Positions 18,066 through 25,007 of a DNA stretch of 26,577 bases are shown here, in pieces. A program made the position numbers and the translations under genes. How positions within the stretch are numbered: the stretch's first letter is position 1; every line of letters starts with the position of its first letter. This stretch comes from GCA-003244245 sp036521655 (GTDB taxonomy: Bacteria; Actinomycetota; Actinomycetes; Mycobacteriales; Pseudonocardiaceae), in contig DATDHI010000021.1 of assembly GCA_036521655.1 (NCBI GenBank), forward strand, positions 1 to 26,577, given 5' to 3'. The notes beneath the pieces were generated by a model. That model was not told the origin of the DNA. It was given only the letters and a program-made list of their open reading frames with translations, and ran no database searches.

Positions 18066-20582
18066 ATGACGCTCATCGAAGCACTGCCCAGCGGCTCCGG
18101 GCCCGACGAGCTGTTCGACGCCTTCACAGCCTGGGTTGCTGACCAGGGCTTGACCCTCTACCCGGCCCAGGAGGATGCGCTCATCGAGATCGTCTCCGGC
18201 TCGAACGTGATCTTGGCCACCCCCACCGGATCCGGTAAGAGCCTGGTGGCAACCGGCGCGCACGCGGTCGCACTGGCACAGGGCAGGCGCAGTGTCTACA
18301 CCGCGCCGATCAAGGCTCTGGTGTCGGAGAAGTTCTTCGCGCTGTGCGAGGTCTTCGGCGCTGAGCAGGTCGGGATGATGACTGGCGACTCCAGCGTCAA
18401 CGCCGAGGCGCCGATCATCTGCTGCACCGCCGAGGTGCTGGCCAACATGGCGTTGCGCAGCGGGCCGGATACCGACGTCGGTCTGGTCGTGATGGACGAG
18501 TTCCACTTCTACGCCGACCCGGACCGGGGTTGGGCCTGGCAGGTGCCGCTGCTGGAACTGCCGACGGCCCAGTTCCTGCTGATGTCCGCGACACTGGGCG
18601 AGGTCACCCGGTTCGAGGAGGACCTGACCCGTCGCACTGGCCGGCCCACCGCGGTGGTCCGCTCGGGCGAGCGCCCGGTCCCGCTGCACTTCCGCTACGT
18701 GACGACGCCGCTGCTGGAGACGCTGGAAGAACTGCTGGCCACCAAGGCCGCGCCGGTCTACGTGGTGCACTTCACCCAAGCCTCCGCTGTCGAGCAGGCA
18801 CAGGCGCTGACCAGCATCAACGTCTGCAGCCGGGCCGAGAAGGACGCCATCGCCGAGCTGATCGGCGGGTTCCGCTTCGCCGCCGGTTTCGGGCGGACGC
18901 TGTCCCGGTTGGTCCGCCACGGGATCGGCGTGCACCACGCCGGGATGTTGCCGCGGTATCGCCGGCTCGTCGAGCGGCTCGCCCAGGCCGGCCTGCTGAA
19001 GATCATCTGCGGCACGGATACCCTCGGCGTGGGGATCAACGTGCCGATCCGCACCGTACTGTTCACCGCGTTGGGCAAGTATGACGGGACCCGCACCCGC
19101 CACCTCACCGCCCGCGAGTTCCACCAGATCGCCGGCCGGGCCGGGCGGGCCGGCTACGACACTGCAGGCGATGTCGTCGTGCAGGCCCCCGACTACGTGG
19201 TGGAGAACACCAAGGCACTGGCCAAGGCGGGCGACGACCCCCGCAAGCTCCGCCGCGTGGTGCGCCGCAAGCCCCCCGAGGGCCAGGTGTCCTGGAGCGA
19301 CCGCACCTTCGACCGGCTGGTCGCGGCCGACCCGGAACCACTCACGTCCAGCTTCGCGGTGAGTCACGCGATGCTGCTCAACGTCGCCAACCGACCCGGC
19401 GACGCCTTCACCGCCATGCGCCACCTGCTCACCGACAACCACGAGGACCGCCCGGCCCAGCGCCGGCATATCCGAGCGGCCATCGCGATCTACCGCGCAT
19501 TGCTCGCCGCCGGCGTCGTCGAGCGGCTGGCAGTCCCCGACGCCGACGGCCGCACCGTGCGGCTGACCGGCGATCTGCAGCTCGACTTCGCTCTGAACCA
19601 GGCATTGTCGGTGTTCGCGCTGGCAGCGATCGAGCTGCTCGACCCGGACTCGCCGGACTACCCGCTGGACGTGCTGTCGGTACTCGAAGCCACCCTGGAC
19701 AACCCCCGGCAGGTGCTGGGCGCGCAACTGTCCAAGGCCAAGGGCGAGGCCGTGGCCGCGATGAAGGCCGAGGGTATCGAGTACGAGGAGCGGATGCGGC
19801 TGCTGGAGGACGTCACCTACCCGATGCCGCTGGCCGAGCTGCTGCACGCAGCCCTGGACACCTACCGGCGGGGTCATCCGTGGGTGGACGACCACCTGCT
19901 GTCGCCCAAGTCGGTGGCCCGCGATCTGGCCGAGCGGGCGATGACCTTCACCGAGTACGTCGGATTCTATGGCCTGGCCCGCTCGGAGGGGCTGGTGCTG
20001 CGCTATCTGGCCGACGCCTACCAGGCACTGCGTCGTACGGTGCCCGAGGAGGCCAAGACCGAGGGGCTTCGGGACTTGCAGGAGTGGCTCGGGGAGCTGG
20101 TCCGCCAGGTCGACTCCAGCCTGCTGGACGAGTGGGAGAAGCTGCGCGACCCGGACGCGACAGACGTGCAGCAGGGGGCGGCACCCGCGCTGGGCGATCA
20201 CCGACCACCGCCGGTGACCGCCAACGTGCGAGCCTTTCGGGTGCTGGTCCGCAACGCGCTGTTCCGTAGGGTGGAACTGGCGGCCCGCCGACAATGGCAG
20301 GAGCTCGGGGAGCTCGACTCCGACGCCGGATGGGACGCGGAGTCTTGGCGCGACGCTCTGGAACCGTATTTCGAAGCCCACAGCGAGATCGGCACCGGCG
20401 CCGACGCTCGTGGCCCGCAGCTGCTGATCATCGATGACCAGCCCGGTCGCTGGGTGGTGCGGCAGATCCTGGACGACCCGGCCGGCCACCACGACTGGGG
20501 GTTCAGCGCCGAAGTCGACCTGCCCGCCTCCGACGAGTCCGGCACGGCCGTGCTGCAGGTGACCTCAGTCGGCCAACTCTGA
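18066..20582 (+). CDS. DUF3516 DEAD/DEAH-box helicase (Ski2-like)
   Basis: This 838-aa superfamily 2 helicase has a Q-motif-like YPAQEDAL, motif I ATPTGSGKS (K58), motif Ia TAPIKALVSEKF, motif II DEFH (144-147), motif III MSAT, HHAGMLPRYRR, GTDTLGVGINVP (motif V) and QIAGRAGRAGYD (motif VI, near residue 354). The last ~400 residues are the actinobacterial DUF3516 region, with no known function. The layout is that of Ski2/Mtr4-type RNA helicases, so RNA turnover or ribosome-related unwinding is the likely role; the substrate is not shown. ATG 18066 has no clear ribosome-binding site and a GTG at 18057 is possible. The open frame extends far upstream, antisense to the kinase gene, but that part is not coding. 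It diverges from the kinase. Confidence 0.9.
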   Translation: MTLIEALPSGSGPDELFDAFTAWVADQGLTLYPAQEDALIEIVSGSNVILATPTGSGKSLVATGAHAVALAQGRRSVYTAPIKALVSEKFFALCEVFGAEQVGMMTGDSSVNAEAPIICCTAEVLANMALRSGPDTDVGLVVMDEFHFYADPDRGWAWQVPLLELPTAQFLLMSATLGEVTRFEEDLTRRTGRPTAVVRSGERPVPLHFRYVTTPLLETLEELLATKAAPVYVVHFTQASAVEQAQALTSINVCSRAEKDAIAELIGGFRFAAGFGRTLSRLVRHGIGVHHAGMLPRYRRLVERLAQAGLLKIICGTDTLGVGINVPIRTVLFTALGKYDGTRTRHLTAREFHQIAGRAGRAGYDTAGDVVVQAPDYVVENTKALAKAGDDPRKLRRVVRRKPPEGQVSWSDRTFDRLVAADPEPLTSSFAVSHAMLLNVANRPGDAFTAMRHLLTDNHEDRPAQRRHIRAAIAIYRALLAAGVVERLAVPDADGRTVRLTGDLQLDFALNQALSVFALAAIELLDPDSPDYPLDVLSVLEATLDNPRQVLGAQLSKAKGEAVAAMKAEGIEYEERMRLLEDVTYPMPLAELLHAALDTYRRGHPWVDDHLLSPKSVARDLAERAMTFTEYVGFYGLARSEGLVLRYLADAYQALRRTVPEEAKTEGLRDLQEWLGELVRQVDSSLLDEWEKLRDPDATDVQQGAAPALGDHRPPPVTANVRAFRVLVRNALFRRVELAARRQWQELGELDSDAGWDAESWRDALEPYFEAHSEIGTGADARGPQLLIIDDQPGRWVVRQILDDPAGHHDWGFSAEVDLPASDESGTAVLQVTSVGQL

Positions 20583-20599
20583 ACTGCCGACACGGCCCA

Positions 20600-20663
20600 C
20601 CCCGGCGTGTCGTGCTCCAGTGCCCGGCGTGTCGCGCTCGGGTGCACGCCGTGTCGTGGCTGC
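20600..20663 (+). repeat. Tandem 22-25 bp repeat, locus B (three units)
   Basis: Units begin at 20600 (CCCCGGCGTGTCGTGCTCCA), 20623 (CCCGGCGTGTCGCGCTCGGG) and about 20646 (CGCCGTGTCGTGGCTGC, diverged). They start 17 bp after the helicase stop and end just before the mscL remnant. Confidence 0.8.
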
Positions 20664-20671
20664 AGGCCATC

Positions 20672-20876
20672 GAGAGGAGAAGATCATGCCTACTTCTTCC
20701 TCGTCGTGCCCTACAAGGCGGTCCAGGCGCGCCGCGGCGTGACCGCCTTCGGCGAACCGGCCCCGGCGAAGACCTGCCCGGCCTGCCTATCCGACGACCT
20801 GCCGCTCGCCGCAGCCAAGTGCACGTACTGCGGCACCGATCAGCCCTCAGACGCGCCAGGCGGGAGCAGCGGTTAG
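20672..20876 (+). pseudogene. mscL: mscL remnant: start signal plus C-terminal third with zinc-ribbon tail
   Basis: From 20691 to the TAG at 20874-20876 the frame reads YFFLVVPYKAVQARRG, then KTCPACLSDDLPL and KCTYCGTD. This matches the end of TM2 and the CxxC...CxxC tail found in many actinobacterial large-conductance mechanosensitive channels. Full MscL has about 130-150 residues with TM1 and a periplasmic loop; only ~61 are here. Immediately upstream lies a good ribosome-binding site (GAGAGGAG, 20673-20680) and ATG 20686. That ATG is out of frame with the MscL sequence and leads to a stop after 18 codons. The simplest reading is an internal, out-of-frame deletion of a once complete mscL. 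A start further upstream in the MscL frame would have to fall in the repeat tract. It overlaps the convergent thioredoxin-fold gene by 4 bp. Confidence 0.6.
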
Positions 20877-21439
20877 AACGGCTCGTTACCGGGCTTCCAC
20901 TTGATGCCGCAACCCATGCTGGGGATCTGCGGTTCGGGTACCGGCTGTCCAGCCAGCACCAGGTCCAGCGCCGCGCGCAACGCCTGCCCGGTGACCGGGG
21001 CGCTGTTACGCGGGCGAGACTCGTCGAACTCGCCCCGGTAGGCGAGCTTGCGGTCTGCGTCATACAGGAAGAAGTCCGGAGTGCACGCGGCGCGGTAGGC
21101 CAGTGCGACCTCCTGGGTGTCATCGAGCAGGTACGGGAACGTGAACCCGGCGCGGTGCGCCTGCTCGGTCAGCCCGCTTGGGCCGTCGTCAGGATGGGTC
21201 GCGGTGTTGTTGCTGCTGATCGCCACGGCGGCCACGCCCCGTTCGGCGTACTCGGCGACCAGGGATCCGAGTTCCTTCTCGATGTGCCGGACATAGGGGC
21301 AGTGATTGGACAGGAACATCACCAGCAATGGCCGACCGGGGGCGAGGTCGGCAGAGGCCACGGTCTGGCCGTTCAGCGACGGCAGGGCAAACGGCGGTGC
21401 CGGCGTGCCAAGCGAGACCATGAAGGAGTTCACTGCCAT
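20873..21439 (-). CDS. Thioredoxin-fold (AhpC/TSA-like) protein
   Basis: This 188-aa cytoplasmic protein starts at ATG 21439 (MAVNSFMVSLG); ATG 21421 is an internal alternative. The thioredoxin fold shows LGTPAPPFALPSLNG, PLLVMFLSNHCPYV (a single active-site Cys in HCPYV where thioredoxins have CxxC), VAISSNN, FPYLLDD and the cis-Pro region ACTPDFFLYD, which supplies a second cysteine. This is the common redoxin variant of unknown partner, probably a thiol peroxidase or thiol-disulfide enzyme. There is no signal peptide. On the minus strand TAGACT ends 7 nt before the ATG, so translation may be leaderless. It diverges from the nitroreductase. Confidence 0.85.
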   Translation of the reverse strand: MAVNSFMVSLGTPAPPFALPSLNGQTVASADLAPGRPLLVMFLSNHCPYVRHIEKELGSLVAEYAERGVAAVAISSNNTATHPDDGPSGLTEQAHRAGFTFPYLLDDTQEVALAYRAACTPDFFLYDADRKLAYRGEFDESRPRNSAPVTGQALRAALDLVLAGQPVPEPQIPSMGCGIKWKPGNEPF

Positions 21440-21446
21440 GGTCACC

Positions 21447-21452
21447 AGTCTA
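21447..21452 (-). promoter_or_regulatory. Candidate -10 of the thioredoxin-fold gene
   Basis: TAGACT on the minus strand, 7 nt from ATG 21439, is the spacing expected of an actinobacterial leaderless mRNA. No clear ribosome-binding site is present. Confidence 0.45.
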
Positions 21453-21460
21453 GTGGCCAA

Positions 21461-21512
21461 GCCCGGCGTGCATGAGACGCGGACACAGCGTGCAGGAGAG
21501 GACGACACGCGG
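21461..21512 (-). repeat. Tandem 22-25 bp repeat, locus C (inverted orientation)
   Basis: On the minus strand, CCGCGTGTCGTCCTC..TGCAC (21512-21490) and GCTGTGTCCGCGTCTC..TGCAC (21489-21468) are two units of the same family as loci A and B, followed by the partial unit GCCGGGC. They occupy most of the 87-bp gap between two divergent genes. Confidence 0.75.
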
Positions 21513-21514
21513 AC

Positions 21515-21520
21515 TAAATT
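21515..21520 (+). promoter_or_regulatory. Candidate -10 of the nitroreductase gene
   Basis: TAAATT ends 6 nt before GTG 21527, again the geometry of a leaderless transcript, and it abuts repeat locus C. Confidence 0.5.
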
Positions 21521-21526
21521 CGGGTT

Positions 21527-22231
21527 GTGGAGCTCTACGAGGTTATGCGCACAACGCCGGCAACCCGGGCGTTCACCGGCGAGGCCGTGCCGGACGTGGT
21601 GCTGCACCGGATCCTCGACCACGCCCGGTTCGCGCCCAGCGGGGGAAACCGGCAGGGATGGCACGTCGTCGTGTTACGCGATCCGGAGCTGCGGCGCCGG
21701 ATCCAGGAGCTCTATCAACTCGGCTGGCGCGAATACACGGCGCACGTCCAGACAGGCCTGGTGCCGTTCGCCCCACGCGAGCACGGCCGCTGGACCAGCC
21801 CGGCGGTCGACCTCGAGGCGGCCCGTGCGGTGCCTGCGCCCAATCAGTTTGCCGACACCCTGGCGACCGTCCCGGTGCTGCTGTTGCTGGTCGCCGACCT
21901 CACTGCGTTGGCTTGCGTGGACAACGGGCTGGACCGCCAGAGCATCGTGGGCGGCGGGTCGATCTACCCGTTCGGGCACAACATCTTGCTCGCCGCCCGC
22001 AACGAGGGCCTTGGCGGCGTGCTGACGTCGATATTGGCCAGGCAGGAACCAGCGGTGCGGGAGCTGATCGGAATTCCGGATGACCACGGGATCGCCGGCC
22101 TGATCGCGCTGGGACACCCGGAGAGGACGGTCCGCAAGCTCCGCCGCCGGCCCGTCGAACTGTTCACCACCGTGGATCGGTTCGACGGGCCCGGCTTCGG
22201 ACTACCTACTACTGAGAATTGCGGGCGGTGA
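21527..22231 (+). CDS. Nitroreductase-family FMN oxidoreductase
   Basis: This 234-aa protein starts at GTG 21527 (MELYEVMRTTPATRAF). It has the nitroreductase fold signatures: an N-terminal R-T-T-P..R-A-F FMN phosphate contact, ILDHARFAPSGGNRQGWHVVVLRD for flavin binding, GGGSIYPFGHNILLAARNEGLGG for the dimer and FMN cleft, and IALGHPE near the end. Such enzymes use NAD(P)H and FMN to reduce nitro or quinone compounds, or act as flavin-linked dehydrogenases; the substrate is unknown. It is divergent from the thioredoxin-fold gene, so a shared redox role is possible. The 3' end overlaps the convergent small gene by 23 bp. Confidence 0.87.
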   Translation: MELYEVMRTTPATRAFTGEAVPDVVLHRILDHARFAPSGGNRQGWHVVVLRDPELRRRIQELYQLGWREYTAHVQTGLVPFAPREHGRWTSPAVDLEAARAVPAPNQFADTLATVPVLLLLVADLTALACVDNGLDRQSIVGGGSIYPFGHNILLAARNEGLGGVLTSILARQEPAVRELIGIPDDHGIAGLIALGHPERTVRKLRRRPVELFTTVDRFDGPGFGLPTTENCGR

Positions 22232-22415
22232 CGTCCTGGACCTTGCGTACGGCGCCGCCGATCTGGTTGCTGTACTTGCCCTTGGTGGCCTGGTCGACGA
22301 CGCTACCGGCCTGATCAGCGATCTGGCTGACCTTGTCGGGGTTGTTCATAGCGTACCGGCGAACGGCCTCGGCAATCGCCGCCAAGACGGCGAGCTTTCC
22401 GAGCGTGCGGATCAT
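22209..22415 (-). CDS. Small 68-aa protein, weakly MT0933-antitoxin-like
   Basis: ATG 22415 follows AGGAGGG by 7 nt, a strong start. The N-terminus has a hydrophobic helix (LGKLAVLAAIAEAV) and then charged, helical sequence, ADQAGSVVDQATKGKYSNQIGGAVRKVQD. The last part resembles the A-G-x-x-V-D-x-x-T-x-G-K-Y-x-x-Q-I pattern of the small MT0933/Rv0909 antitoxin-like family. No toxin gene is adjacent, and the hydrophobic N-terminus is unlike that family, so a toxin-antitoxin role is doubtful. It may be a small membrane-associated protein. It overlaps the nitroreductase end by 23 bp and is followed upstream by the Rv2175c-like gene. Confidence 0.7.
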   Translation of the reverse strand: MIRTLGKLAVLAAIAEAVRRYAMNNPDKVSQIADQAGSVVDQATKGKYSNQIGGAVRKVQDVTARNSQ

Positions 22416-22480
22416 CTGGGTGCCCTCCTAGACCGCTGAGAAGTTGTCGGGGAGGATACCGCGCCTGGTCAGGAGCTCTG

Positions 22481-22855
22481 TCAGAACCCCATCGCCTGGG
22501 CGCGACGCTTCACCTCACGGCCCCGGTCGGAGCGCAACGCGCCGATCGGGGTACCGGGCAGCGAGTCCTCCGCGGTGAACAGCCAGCGCAGGATCTCTTC
22601 CCGGGAGTAACCGGCGTCGCTCAGCAGGGTGATCGTGCCGGGCAGCCCCTTGACGACCGCTTGCCCGCTGAGGAATTCGGCAGGAACCACCGCCACGCCA
22701 TTGCGCCGCATGCCCAGCAGATAGCCGTCACGCACCATCTGGTGCACCCGGGTTACCGGTAGGCCGAGCCGCTGCGCCACGTCGGGTATCGGTAGCACTA
22801 CCACCTCGGGACCAAGCACGTCCGGGGCGATTGGTAGGTCGCTCACAACGATCAC
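22481..22855 (-). CDS. Rv2175c-like DNA-binding protein (PknL substrate family)
   Basis: This protein has about 124 aa if it starts at GTG 22855. GTG 22846 and ATG 22915 are alternatives, but the last would run across the pknL promoter region. The sequence aligns along its length with M. tuberculosis Rv2175c: LPIPDVAQRLGLPVTRVHQMVRDGYLLGMRRNG is the winged-helix DNA-binding part, followed by GQAVVKGLPGTITLLSDAGYSREEILRWLFT and the C-terminal REVKRRAQAMGF. Rv2175c binds DNA and is phosphorylated by PknL on an N-terminal Thr, which abolishes binding. Here that Thr is missing with the GTG starts; only the longest form has one (RALTRG). Divergent pairing with pknL is conserved. Confidence 0.88.
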   Translation of the reverse strand: MIVVSDLPIAPDVLGPEVVVLPIPDVAQRLGLPVTRVHQMVRDGYLLGMRRNGVAVVPAEFLSGQAVVKGLPGTITLLSDAGYSREEILRWLFTAEDSLPGTPIGALRSDRGREVKRRAQAMGF

Positions 22856-22909
22856 GATGCCATACCCGCGAGTCAGCGCCCTTCCGCCGTTCGGGGAGCG
22901 CCGGGTCCG

Positions 22910-22915
22910 TACCAT
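22910..22915 (+). promoter_or_regulatory. Candidate -10 of pknL
   Basis: TACCAT ends 8 nt before GTG 22924, consistent with a leaderless pknL mRNA. No convincing -35 was seen and no ribosome-binding site precedes the GTG. Confidence 0.4.
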
Positions 22916-22923
22916 CCGGTGCT

Positions 22924-24999
22924 GTGGAGCGGCAGGCGCCCAATCACAACGGGAACCTGGTCGGCACCCTGCTGGACGGGCGCTACCGGGTGGGTCCCGT
23001 GCTGGCGCACGGCGGGATGTCCACGGTCTACCGCGGTACGGACACCCGGCTGGAACGTCCGGTCGCCATCAAGGTGATGGACCCCCGGTTTGCCGCAGAC
23101 CCGGCCTTCCTGCAGCGCTTCGAGCGCGAGGCCAGGGCCGCGGCACGACTGCACCACCCCGGGATCGTCGGTGTCCACGATCAGGGCGTCGAGTGCTCCC
23201 CCGCCGGTGACCACGTGTTTCTCGTCATGGAGCTGGTGGACGGCGCGACGCTACGGGACTTGCTGCGCCAGCACGGCAGACTGCCGGTACCGCTGGCCCT
23301 CTCGGTTGCCGAGAGTGTGCTCTCGGCTCTGGCTGCAGCACACCGGGAGGGGCTGGTCCATCGCGACATCAAGCCGGAGAACGTCCTCATCGGGCCCGGC
23401 GGCGTGGTGAAAGTGGCCGACTTCGGGCTGGTCCGGGCTGCCGCCGAGGCCAGCAGCACCGGCGACGTCATCCTCGGCACCGTGGCCTATCTCTCGCCCG
23501 AGCAGGTCGCGACCGGTGCGGCCGACGCGCGCAGCGACGTCTACGCCGCCGGGGTACTGCTGTTCGAGATGCTCACCGGGACACCGCCCTACACCGGCGA
23601 GACCGCGCTGTCCGTGGCCTATCGCCACGTCAACGATGACATACCGGCCCCGAGCACGGCAGGCGTCGCGGTGCCCGCACCGCTGGACGACCTGGTCGTG
23701 CAGGTCACCCGACGGGACCCCGCGGCACGGCCGCCCGACGCATCGGCCTTTCTGCGCGCGCTGCTGGCGGTGCGCGCCAAGCTCGGGATAGCTCGAGTAC
23801 CCGTACCGGTCCCAGCTGCCTTCGGCGGTGGCGAGACGGCCGGCACACGTACCCGGGCGATGGCCTCCGTCGACCTACCCACCGCGGATGCATCCACCGC
23901 CCACGGACCGCGTGGGACCCGCGCCATGGCCAGGGGCAGTGCGGCGATGCCGCGATACGGCTCGCCGGGGGCCTCATCGGGACCTCAACTGGGCAACCAC
24001 CAGCCGGGCGAGGATCCCTACCTACGCGAGCGCGCTCAGAACCGGCGCGCCTTCATCGCCTGGCTCATGATCGTGCTGATGCTCGCCAGCGCGATCGGGG
24101 TCGGCGCGTGGTGGCTGGGCAGCGGCCGGTGGACCGTCGTTCCCAACCTCATGGGTGTGCAGCGCAGCTCAGTGCTGGCCACGCTGGCCGCCGCCGGCCT
24201 GGATCCCAAGCTCACCGAGGACCACAACGACACGGTTGCCAGCGGCATGGTGATCAGCAGCGACCCCGGGTCCGGCCAGAGGGCGATCCGCGGCTCGACC
24301 GTCACTGTGGTGGTCTCGCTGGGCCACCCGGTGGTACCTGACCTGGAGGTAGGCAGCACCGCCGAGGAGGCGGAGCGGGCGCTGCGAGCCGCGGACCTCA
24401 GTCCGCGACGCAACCCCGCCGCCGAGGCGTTCAACGACACGGTCCCGACGGGGTCCGTGATCGGATTGCGGCCTACGTCCGGCACTGTGCTCACCGTCGG
24501 TGCGCCGGTGACTCTGGTGATCAGCAAGGGCCCGGCCCCGACCACCGTGCCGGACGTGCGCGGCCGACCCGAGGCCGACGCGGTCGCGACGCTGGCTCGG
24601 GCCGGTCTGAAAGCGCAGGTGCAGCGCCAGTTCGACGCCCAGGTGCCCGGTGGGCACGCGATCGGCACCGACCCGGGGGTCGGCGTGGGGTCTACCCGCG
24701 GCACCGAGGTCACCCTGCTGGTGAGTACCGCGCTGGTGGTGCCCGACGTGATCGGCAAACCTCGAGAACAGGCGTTGGCCGCGCTGACCAAGGCCGGGTT
24801 TACGCCCCAAGAGCGCGGTGACGGTGCCGGGCAGCCGGGCTCCGTCGTGCTGAGCGTGCAGCCCGGCGTGGGTTCGCTGGTGCGTCCCACCGACACCATG
24901 GTGACCGTACAGCTGACCACCCAGGTGCAGGTGCCCGGCGTATTTGGGCTGTCGGTTGCCGAGGCCCGCAAGCTCCTTGCCGGCCTGGGGATGAACTGA
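22924..24999 (+). CDS. pknL: PASTA-bearing Ser/Thr protein kinase, PknL position
   Basis: This 691-aa protein starts at GTG 22924 (MERQAPNHNG). The kinase domain (21-285) has the G-loop LAHGGMSTVY (first Gly replaced by Ala, as in mycobacterial PknL), K50, E69, HRDIKPEN D148, DFG D166 and GTVAYLSPEQ. A ~90-residue Ala/Gly/Thr-rich juxtamembrane linker follows, with several possible phospho-Thr, then one transmembrane helix (AFIAWLMIVLMLASAIGVGAWWL). Outside are four PASTA repeats (starting about residues 402, 470, 538 and 604) and a fifth cut at half length (668-691, ending LAGLGMN). PASTA domains bind peptidoglycan stem or lipid II, making this a cell-wall sensor. M. tuberculosis PknL lacks PASTA domains, but the divergent Rv2175c-like neighbour fixes the orthology by position. 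It ends 8 bp from the convergent gene. Confidence 0.92.
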   Translation: MERQAPNHNGNLVGTLLDGRYRVGPVLAHGGMSTVYRGTDTRLERPVAIKVMDPRFAADPAFLQRFEREARAAARLHHPGIVGVHDQGVECSPAGDHVFLVMELVDGATLRDLLRQHGRLPVPLALSVAESVLSALAAAHREGLVHRDIKPENVLIGPGGVVKVADFGLVRAAAEASSTGDVILGTVAYLSPEQVATGAADARSDVYAAGVLLFEMLTGTPPYTGETALSVAYRHVNDDIPAPSTAGVAVPAPLDDLVVQVTRRDPAARPPDASAFLRALLAVRAKLGIARVPVPVPAAFGGGETAGTRTRAMASVDLPTADASTAHGPRGTRAMARGSAAMPRYGSPGASSGPQLGNHQPGEDPYLRERAQNRRAFIAWLMIVLMLASAIGVGAWWLGSGRWTVVPNLMGVQRSSVLATLAAAGLDPKLTEDHNDTVASGMVISSDPGSGQRAIRGSTVTVVVSLGHPVVPDLEVGSTAEEAERALRAADLSPRRNPAAEAFNDTVPTGSVIGLRPTSGTVLTVGAPVTLVISKGPAPTTVPDVRGRPEADAVATLARAGLKAQVQRQFDAQVPGGHAIGTDPGVGVGSTRGTEVTLLVSTALVVPDVIGKPREQALAALTKAGFTPQERGDGAGQPGSVVLSVQPGVGSLVRPTDTMVTVQLTTQVQVPGVFGLSVAEARKLLAGLGMN

Positions 25000-25007
25000 T
25001 CTCGCAC

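Noticed and set aside
17991..20492. Long minus-strand open frame (833 codons) opposite the helicase
   Set aside because: Antisense shadow; composition is typical of the reverse of a GC-rich coding frame and no motifs are present.
22209..22915. Small 68-aa gene plus Rv2175c-like gene as a toxin-antitoxin pair
   Set aside because: The larger gene is a clear Rv2175c homologue with no toxin fold, and the resemblance of the small one to antitoxins is weak.
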